Assembly: GCA_009844405.1 (NCBI GenBank)
Contig: VYBO01000109.1
Span: 1-33,526, forward strand
Source: Acidimicrobiaceae bacterium
Lineage (GTDB): Bacteria; Actinomycetota; Acidimicrobiia; Acidimicrobiales; Aldehydirespiratoraceae
Reading direction: 5' to 3'
Length of the DNA stretch: 33,526 bases
Shown here: positions 16,477-23,104 of the stretch, one piece after another
How positions within the stretch are numbered: the stretch's first letter is position 1
Layout of the letters: every line of letters begins with the position of its first letter
Made by a program: the position numbers and the translations under genes
Notes under the pieces: generated by a model
The model's input: only the letters and a program-made list of their open reading frames with translations
What the model was told of the DNA's origin: nothing
Database searches by the model: none

Positions 16477-16524
16477 GAATTGGCAGCAGAACACCCCCTA
16501 TAGGGGTCATAACGCTGTCAATTC
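16477..16524. repeat. 48-bp inverted-repeat element, copy 1 (possible terminator)
   Basis: GAATTGGCAGC and GCTGTCAATTC form 11-bp inverted arms (one G-U-type mismatch) around a 26-base loop. The loop itself holds a perfect CCCCTATAGGGG palindrome (16495-16506). A second element with the same arms and the same 26-base loop length lies at 29830-29877. Both begin about 15 bp downstream of a stop codon. No T-run follows. Confidence 0.75.
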
Positions 16525-16608
16525 TCGGACCGGACCGTGAAGCTGACCTTCCGGGGCGCCGTAGGCTGAGCCGGTTGCCTGACCGTCGCGACCTCAGGAG
16601 CCCGTCCC

Positions 16609-17826
16609 ATGGGTAATCACGCTCTGCTCCATCCCTTCGCCCCTCCGGCCAAGCCGGAGTCCGAGATGATCAACATCGTGCGGGCGGAGGGCTCCACCCT
16701 CTACGACGATCAGGGGAACTCATACATCGACGGCCTGGCCAGCCTCTGGTACTGCCAGATCGGCCATTCCCGACCGGAGATGGCCGACGCGGTGGCCGCG
16801 CAGATGCGCGATCTCGCCACCTACAACACATTCGACCCGTTCACCAACCCGCCCGCGGCCAGGGCGGCCGAGTTGATCGCGGAACGCTCACCCCTGACCG
16901 ACGGGCGGGTGTTCTTCGGCTGCACCGGGTCGGACGCGGTGGACACCGCACTCAAGCTCGCCCGCCTCTACGCCCGGCGGACCAGCGGAGCCGAGCGCCA
17001 GGTGGTGATACGGCGCACCAACGGCTACCACGGCACCAACTTCGGCGGCACCTCGGCCCAGGGCATCGAACCCAACCGCGAGGGATGGGGCGACCTGGTG
17101 CCCCACTTCATCGAGGTCCCCGACGACGACATCGAGGTGATGGCCACCGTGTTCGCCGAGCACGGCGAACGGGTGGCCGCGGTGATCACCGAGCCGGTGC
17201 AGGGCGCGGGCGGCGTGTTCCCGCCGCCGGAGGGCTACCTCGCCGGGGTCCGCCGGCTGTGCGACCAGCACGGCGCCCTGCTGATCCTCGACGAGGTGAT
17301 CTGCGGATTCGGCCGCACCGGCGAGTGGTTCGGGGCACAGACCTTCGGCGTGACCCCCGACATGATGACCTTCGCCAAGGGCGTGACCTCCGGCTACCTG
17401 CCCCTCAGCGGCGTGATCGTCAGCCGCCGGGTGTGCGAGAACCTCGAGGAGCCCGGCTTCCTGCTGCGCACCGGCTACACCTACTCGGGCCATCCCACCG
17501 TGGCCGCCGCCGCCATCAAGAGCCTGGAGATCATCACCGACGAGGGCCTCGTGGACCGGGCCAACCATGTGGGGGCCAAGCTCAGCGAGGGGCTCGCGGC
17601 GCTGGCCGCCGACGGGCTCATCGCGTCGTGCCGGGGCGAGGGCGCGGTTCAGGCCGCGGTGCTGGACCGCCCGTCGATGGACGTGCGCAACGACATGCTG
17701 CGGCGCGGTGTGATCGTGCGGCCCATCAACGACGTGCTGGCGCTGTGCCCGCCGCTGGTGATCACCGACGACGAGATCGGCCGGATCATCGACACCATGG
17801 CCGAGTCGCTTCGGGCAGTCCCCTAG
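16609..17826 (+). CDS. Class III omega-aminotransferase
   Basis: The 405-residue PLP enzyme has the class III pattern: GCTGSDAVDTALKLAR (phosphate-binding loop), NGYHG (140-142 YHG), LDEVICGFGRTG (D228) and TFAKGVTSGYLPLSG with Schiff-base K257. The family moves amino groups from omega-amino acids such as GABA or beta-alanine to pyruvate or 2-oxoglutarate. Downstream of a guanidinobutyrase-like gene, a GABA-type role is attractive but inferred. ATG 16609 is the chosen start. The broken flavoprotein gene begins 10 bp after its stop. Confidence 0.9.
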   Translation: MGNHALLHPFAPPAKPESEMINIVRAEGSTLYDDQGNSYIDGLASLWYCQIGHSRPEMADAVAAQMRDLATYNTFDPFTNPPAARAAELIAERSPLTDGRVFFGCTGSDAVDTALKLARLYARRTSGAERQVVIRRTNGYHGTNFGGTSAQGIEPNREGWGDLVPHFIEVPDDDIEVMATVFAEHGERVAAVITEPVQGAGGVFPPPEGYLAGVRRLCDQHGALLILDEVICGFGRTGEWFGAQTFGVTPDMMTFAKGVTSGYLPLSGVIVSRRVCENLEEPGFLLRTGYTYSGHPTVAAAAIKSLEIITDEGLVDRANHVGAKLSEGLAALAADGLIASCRGEGAVQAAVLDRPSMDVRNDMLRRGVIVRPINDVLALCPPLVITDDEIGRIIDTMAESLRAVP

Positions 17827-17836
17827 GTCCGAGCGG

Positions 17837-19039
17837 ATGGGATCCGAACTGCTGGAACGGGCCCGCGATCTGCGCCCAGCGGTCGATGCTGGCGGCGCGG
17901 CGGCCGCGGAGACCGGCGCGACCGCTCTGCCACAGGAGTTAGTGAGCGTCTGCTTCGAGGCGGGCCTGTACGGCGCCCTGTCACCGCGTGCCGTGGGCGG
18001 TGCCGAACTGCCCATCGATGACTGCCTGGACGTGTTCGCCGAGGTGGCCTACGGCGATGGCCCCTCGGCTGGTCCCTCATGGCCGGAGCCACCGCCGCCT
18101 GCTTCTTCGGTGCCTACTGCCCCGACAGCTTCACCGACGAGATGATCGCCGGAGGTGTCGTCCCGGTGGTGGCCGGCCAGTTCGCGCCCAACGGCACCGC
18201 GGTGCCCAACGGCGACATGTATCGGCTCACCGGCAAGTACAGCTTCGGGTCGGGTGTTGCCCATGCCGATTGGGTGGGCGGGGGCGCCTTCACCGCCCCG
18301 CCCGAGGGCGAACAAGCCGAGTTCCGCCTGATGATGATGCCCCGCTCCGAGGTGGAGCTGCTCGGTAACTGGGACGTGCTGGGGCTGCGGGCCGCCTCGT
18401 CCTACGACTACAGCATCGGCGCCGACCTACCCGCCCACGCCACCTTCGAGTTCTTCTCCCCCACCCGGTACAGGGGCGGCCCCATGTACGACCTCGGCGT
18501 GATCATCCTCACCGAGATCCGTTGCATGTTGAGGTCGCCGGCCAGCACGAACTGGCGCTTGTCTCGGCGTGATCATCCTCACCGAGATCCGTTGCATGGG
18601 CTGGACCATCGGGGTCGTCCGGAGAGCCATCGACGAGGCAGTGGCCATCGCCAAGGTCCGGGCCCGCATGGCCGCGCCGTCGGTCATCGCCGAGGATCCC
18701 CGCTTCCGCTACGAGTTCGCCATGGGGGTGTCGCGCTTCGAGGCAGCCGAGACCTGGTGCCGCCAGGCCTTCCGGACGGCCGAGCAGGCGGCCGAGGCCG
18801 GCTCGGGCCGCGACCCGGTGCTGGCCACCAACATCAAGCAGTCGGCCACGCTGCTCACCCAGGAGGGCCTGGCCGTGGTCCGCAGCCTCTACGAGTGGTG
18901 CGGTACCGAGGCTCTGCGGGACGGGCCGCTGCAGCGCTGCTTCCGCGACATGCACGCCGGCAGCCAGCACGTGCTGGTCGGCGACCGCAACCCCCACGAG
19001 TTCGCCGACCTCCGCCTATCCGACCCCGATGCCAGCTAG
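17837..19039 (+). pseudogene. Broken acyl-CoA-dehydrogenase-like flavoprotein (HsaA/DszC-type)
   Basis: Three frames in order spell one protein of about 377 residues. Frame one (17837 on) reads LPQELVSVCFEAGLYGALSP to AYGDGPSA. A one-base loss near 18069 shifts to WSLMAGATAACFFGAYCPDS, running to GVIILTEIRCM. A 70-bp repeat-insert at 18493-18598 then shifts to GWTIGVVRRAIDEAVAIAKV, ending with the family's LQRCFRDMHAGSQHVLVG. This resembles flavin-dependent monooxygenases of the acyl-CoA dehydrogenase fold rather than true acyl-CoA dehydrogenases. It ends the catabolic cluster and, being broken twice, is unlikely to be active. A sequencing error could explain the one-base shift but not the 70-bp unit. 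Confidence 0.85.
18493..18598. repeat. Repeat-insert-repeat unit 4 (36-bp repeats, 34-bp insert)
   Basis: Identical 36-bp copies at 18493-18528 and 18563-18598 enclose a unique 34-bp insert (18529-18562). The repeat is flavoprotein coding sequence and has a dyad (CTCGG and TGA against TCACCGAG with a two-base bulge). The 70-bp gain shifts the frame by one. Confidence 0.95.
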
Positions 19040-19117
19040 GAGCACCGGGTGGTCGGCCTGGGGGTCCCGGGTTGAGCGATCAGAGGTTGTCACGGTGCGA
19101 CCATCAAGCCATACTGA

Positions 19118-19148
19118 TTGACATAACACCAAACAGCATTTGGATTAT
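19118..19148 (+). promoter_or_regulatory. Candidate promoter for the retropepsin-like gene
   Basis: A perfect -35 TTGACA (19118-19123) is followed after 19 bases by GATTAT (19143-19148, four of six matches to TATAAT), in an AT-rich patch ahead of the gene at 19184. Confidence 0.5.
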
Positions 19149-19183
19149 GCTCAACACCGACAGGACGCACGGCGGGGGCACGA

Positions 19184-19537
19184 ATGGGAACATTCAACTG
19201 CATGGTTCGATTTGACAGTTTGGACGGCGAGCGCAGCGTCGAGATCGAAACGCTCGTCGACACTGGCGCGAGCTACAGCATCGTGCCGTCTGCCATCCTG
19301 AGGCGATTGGGGGTGGAGCCAACCGACCGGCATCGCGTGACGCTCGCCGATGGCAGGAGGGTCACCTACGACCTCGGGCAGGCTCACGCCACCGTCGACG
19401 GTCGCAGCACTCCGACGTGGGTCTACTTCGGCGAGGACGACGGCCCTTCCCTGCTCGGCGCCTACACACTGGAAGGCCTGCGCCTAGCAGTCGACCCCTA
19501 TGAGAGAAGGCTCGTCCCATCCGTAGGTACGGCGTGA
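19184..19537 (+). CDS. Retropepsin-like aspartic protease domain protein
   Basis: The 117-residue protein has the single-domain aspartic protease hallmark LVDTGASYSIVP (D26, T27, G28), then the LADGRRVTYDLG and SLLGAYTLEGLRLAVDP segments expected of the clan AA fold. Two subunits would be needed to form an active site. GGGGGCACG just ahead of ATG 19184 gives a plausible ribosome binding site. Small bacterial proteins of this kind are widespread but of largely unknown role. It has its own promoter-like sequence and precedes the large helicase pair by 162 bp on the same strand; that gap shows no recognisable structure. Confidence 0.82.
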   Translation: MGTFNCMVRFDSLDGERSVEIETLVDTGASYSIVPSAILRRLGVEPTDRHRVTLADGRRVTYDLGQAHATVDGRSTPTWVYFGEDDGPSLLGAYTLEGLRLAVDPYERRLVPSVGTA

Positions 19538-19699
19538 GCGCCGGTCAGTTCATCAGGCCAAGGCACGACTCGACGCAGGAGATCGGCCACATCACCAACA
19601 CCGTTGCCGAGTCCCGGCGCTCTATGGCCTGAGATCCGTCCCCGTCCGGCGCACTCGGCTGGACCCGACAGGTCCACTGGGGGTAGCGTCCGCGACTCA

Positions 19700-22600
19700 A
19701 TGTTCTTCGAACGCGACGCGGAGGGCCTCGCGGGCGAATCCGGGTTCTTCCCGTTCGAGTATCGGCCCGGCCTATACGAGGCCTCCAGATTCCTGCGCGA
19801 GTCGAACTCGCCGCGGTTCCTGCTTCTCGGCGCTTCGCTCTACGGCGGCGAGGGCCTGCCCGAAGGACACGACACGGCCAGTGAATGCCGCCATCGGTCG
19901 GAACCCGCCCCTGAACTACCGGAGGGGAGCTACCGCTTCCGTCTCGACGGCGGCGACGCAGTGATGCTGGTCACATCGGGGGCTCCTCCGTGTCCGGTCG
20001 AGCGAGGCGGCCGCACACCGGACGGGTCGAGCGCGCTGGAGACGGCGGCCTCCTGGCTTGAGCACCTGTGGGATGACGCGATCGCCATTCCCGAGCCGCG
20101 CTTCGTGATTCACAGCGACGTGACGATCCTGCCCGACGGGCCGTCCGCGGTCGTCAAGTCAAGGACCTACGTCGAGGGTGCCTGGCATTACGACGTGAAG
20201 GTCGGCGAGCGGGTCCTCAGCTACGAGGAGCGCTGCCTGGCCGAGTTCGAACTGGACACCGATCCTGAGGAATGGATCGCACGGCCCGCCAGTGCGGCTC
20301 GTGAGATCGCGGCGACGCTCACCCGGGCAAAGCTTGAGGAGAACCTGACCGACACCGTCTACTCCTTTCGGGCCTCGCGCACGCTGTTCATGCCGTACCA
20401 GTTCCGTCCGGTCATCAAGATGCTGCGCACCGGCTCGCGGCGGCTGTTGATCGCGGACGAGGTCGGGATGGGCAAGACCATCGAAGCGGGCCTCGTCTGG
20501 AGCGAGTTCGAGGCCCGTGGCCAAGCCGATCGTGTCTTGGTGGTGTGTCCGTCGGGCCTCGTGGACAAATGGCGGACCGAGATGCAGGACCGCTTCGGAT
20601 TCGAAACGGAGGTGCTGGGACGCGACGGCCTCGACAACCTCCTCGACCGCTTCGAGACCGACCGCTTCCCCCGTCGGTACCACGCAGTCTGCTCCCTGCA
20701 ACGACTACGGGTCTGGGAGCACCTTGAGCGTCTCGCCGACCTGTCGCCGCACTTCGATCTGATCGTCGTTGACGAGGCCCACGCGCTGCGCAACACCGCC
20801 ACGAAGAGCTTCGCGCTGGGCAGTCTGCTCAGCGAGTGGAGCGACATGCTGCTGCTGTTGTCGGCCACTCCCTTGAACCTGGGGACCGACGACCTGTTCA
20901 ACCTCTTGCAACTACTCGAACCCGGCGAGTTCTTCGACCAGCACACCCTCCAGGTGCAGCTCGAGCCGAATGCCGTGCTGAGCGCTGTCTACCGGGGCGT
21001 GGCCGACACCCGGACCAGCACTGCCGCACTCCTGGCACAGCTGCAGTCGATCAGGAGCATGGCCTACGGCGCCGCGCTGGCCGGGCGGCGAGAGTTGTCC
21101 GAACTCGACCGGCTCTTGCGAGTCGATGGTCTCGATGTTTCCGATCGAGCGCAGATCCGACGTCTCTGCCTGGAGTTGAACACCCTGTCGAAGGTGCTGA
21201 CGCGAACCCGACGGGCCGAGGTCGAAGAGCAGCGCGCGGTGCGGGAGCCGCTGGACATCGGCGTCGACCTCACCAAGAATGAGCGAGACCTATACGACGC
21301 CGTGCGGCACTGGCAGGCCGAGCGCGCCGAGGCTGAGGGCATGCCCGTTCGCTTCATCGGTCAGATGCCGCTGCGCCTGGCCGGCGCCTGCCTGCCGGTG
21401 ATCCGCAGTCGGATCCTCGACACCACGGTCAGCACCGTCATAGCCGAGGGCATGTTCGAGGACAGCTTCGATGAAGACACCTTCGATGAGGACACATCGA
21501 AGACAGGCCCCTGGGACGACCCGCCGGCCGGTGCTGTCAACGCAGCGCGCGCGTTGGGCGATGTGGACACCAAGTTCGACTGCTTCGTCGAACAGTTGAG
21601 GGAGATCGTCGAGCAGGGTCGCCGTGTGCTGGTCTTCACCTTCTTCCGACCGGTGGTGGACTACCTTCGTCGGAGGCTGCGGGACGGTTTCAGGGTGGAG
21701 GTCCTCCACGGCGCCGTGCCGTCGCAGGATCGACTCCGGCGCATCGCGGATTTTCGCGATGGCCGTTTCGACGTGATGCTGGCCACCCGGGTAGCGAGCG
21801 AGGGTCTGGATTTCGAGTTCTGTTCGGCGGTGGTCAACTACGACCTCCCCTGGAATCCGATGGAGGTGGAGCAGCGCATCGGGCGGATCGACCGCTTCGG
21901 CCAGCAGTCCGACAAGGTCTACATCTTGAACTTCGCTACTCCGGGCACCATCGAGACCGACATCATCGAGAGACTGCATCGGCGCATCGACGTCTTCACG
22001 CGGAGCATCGGCGAACTGGAGCCGATACTGCGGGAGAGCTTCTCGGACATCCGGAAGATCGCCCTCGACTTCTCGCTGACCACCAAAGAGCGTGACCGCC
22101 ACCTTGAAGACGCCCTGTTGGCCGTGGAGACCAAGGCGGCGCTTCACCGCGAGTTCGACGACTCCGCCGAGATCCTCAGTGTGCTGGACCACGCCTCGCT
22201 AGACGGTTTCGAGTCTGAGATCCTGAACGCAGGCCACTACGTCGGACAAGTGGAGTTGGCCCATTTGATCGAGGATTGGGCCTCGACTTCGAGCGGCGCG
22301 AGATGCCGATGGTCGGAGGACGGCCGCTGGCTGTTCCTAAGGGGCGACGGCGAACTCGAGAGCGATCTTCGGCAGGTCCAAGCCGCGGGCGAACGGTCTG
22401 CATCGGAAATCGACCGTGTTGCGCGAGACCTGAGGACCGGCATTGAGATACAGCTGTGCCTCCACCAGGAGACCGCCCGAAGCCAGGGTGCCGACCTGCT
22501 CAGCGCGTCCCATGCACTGGTGCGGGCCGCATTGAGGGTCAAGCAGGCGCAGACCCGCTACGGATCAGCGAGCCTCCGCTCTGCTTCAGTAACTCCCGGC

Positions 22601-23104
22601 CATTACCTCGTGCTCGTCGGCATCGCCACCTGGAGCGGCCTCGGACCGGCGGCGGCACTGTGGACGGCGGCCTGCGACATTGCCGGACAGCCCGTCGGCG
22701 ACGAAGTGGGTGCCGAATTGCTGACCGCCCTCGCTGAAGCGGAACTAGAAGCCGCGGTCAGTGAGTCGCCTCTATGGGGCCGCGAACATGTCGGAACCTG
22801 TATGGGCCAGCTGCTCATGATGCAAGCTCGCGAGCACAGGCGGCGCGAACAGGACAATGCGGTCCAGGTCGAAGCCCGCCGGGTGAGCCTGCACGACTCC
22901 CACGAGCGCAAGGTCGCCAACCTGCACAAGCGGATCGACACTCTGCGACGGGAGGGGAAACACGGCGCCGTCCGGCTCTTGGAGAGCCAGCTGCGCAACC
23001 AGGAGCGCCGGCTGCAGGAAGCCGAACTCGATCTACAGAAGCGACAGGGCGGCTCGCTCAGCCTGGAGCATGTGGCTCTGTGTTCGCTCGAGGTGCTGCG
23101 ATGA
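19700..23104 (+). CDS. RapA-like SNF2-family helicase
   Basis: The 1134-residue protein has a complete SNF2 motor. Motif I is IADEVGMGKTIEAGL (residues 251-265), Ia is VVCPSGLVDKW, II is VVDEAH (DEAH 358-361) and III is LLSATPLN (388-393). The second lobe has VLVFTFFRPVVDYL, TRVASEGLDFEF, YDLPWNPMEVEQRIGRIDRF. The ADEVGMGKTIEAG form is typical of RapA/HepA and of DrmD-like defence helicases. A phospholipase-like or Tudor-like N-domain is not recognised in the first 200 residues. The last 90 residues are a charged coiled coil (HKRIDTLRREGKHGAVRLLE, then NQERRLQEAELDLQKRQ). Its stop overlaps the start of the HelD-like gene (ATGA), so the two proteins are likely made in equal amounts and act together. 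ATG 19700 is chosen because homology begins there. Confidence 0.88.
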   Translation: MFFERDAEGLAGESGFFPFEYRPGLYEASRFLRESNSPRFLLLGASLYGGEGLPEGHDTASECRHRSEPAPELPEGSYRFRLDGGDAVMLVTSGAPPCPVERGGRTPDGSSALETAASWLEHLWDDAIAIPEPRFVIHSDVTILPDGPSAVVKSRTYVEGAWHYDVKVGERVLSYEERCLAEFELDTDPEEWIARPASAAREIAATLTRAKLEENLTDTVYSFRASRTLFMPYQFRPVIKMLRTGSRRLLIADEVGMGKTIEAGLVWSEFEARGQADRVLVVCPSGLVDKWRTEMQDRFGFETEVLGRDGLDNLLDRFETDRFPRRYHAVCSLQRLRVWEHLERLADLSPHFDLIVVDEAHALRNTATKSFALGSLLSEWSDMLLLLSATPLNLGTDDLFNLLQLLEPGEFFDQHTLQVQLEPNAVLSAVYRGVADTRTSTAALLAQLQSIRSMAYGAALAGRRELSELDRLLRVDGLDVSDRAQIRRLCLELNTLSKVLTRTRRAEVEEQRAVREPLDIGVDLTKNERDLYDAVRHWQAERAEAEGMPVRFIGQMPLRLAGACLPVIRSRILDTTVSTVIAEGMFEDSFDEDTFDEDTSKTGPWDDPPAGAVNAARALGDVDTKFDCFVEQLREIVEQGRRVLVFTFFRPVVDYLRRRLRDGFRVEVLHGAVPSQDRLRRIADFRDGRFDVMLATRVASEGLDFEFCSAVVNYDLPWNPMEVEQRIGRIDRFGQQSDKVYILNFATPGTIETDIIERLHRRIDVFTRSIGELEPILRESFSDIRKIALDFSLTTKERDRHLEDALLAVETKAALHREFDDSAEILSVLDHASLDGFESEILNAGHYVGQVELAHLIEDWASTSSGARCRWSEDGRWLFLRGDGELESDLRQVQAAGERSASEIDRVARDLRTGIEIQLCLHQETARSQGADLLSASHALVRAALRVKQAQTRYGSASLRSASVTPGHYLVLVGIATWSGLGPAAALWTAACDIAGQPVGDEVGAELLTALAEAELEAAVSESPLWGREHVGTCMGQLLMMQAREHRRREQDNAVQVEARRVSLHDSHERKVANLHKRIDTLRREGKHGAVRLLESQLRNQERRLQEAELDLQKRQGGSLSLEHVALCSLEVLR

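Noticed and set aside
18529..18562. Self-match of the unit 4 insert to 27304-27317 (about 14 bases)
   Set aside because: It is too short and GC-rich to be meaningful; none of the four inserts has a convincing source within the window.
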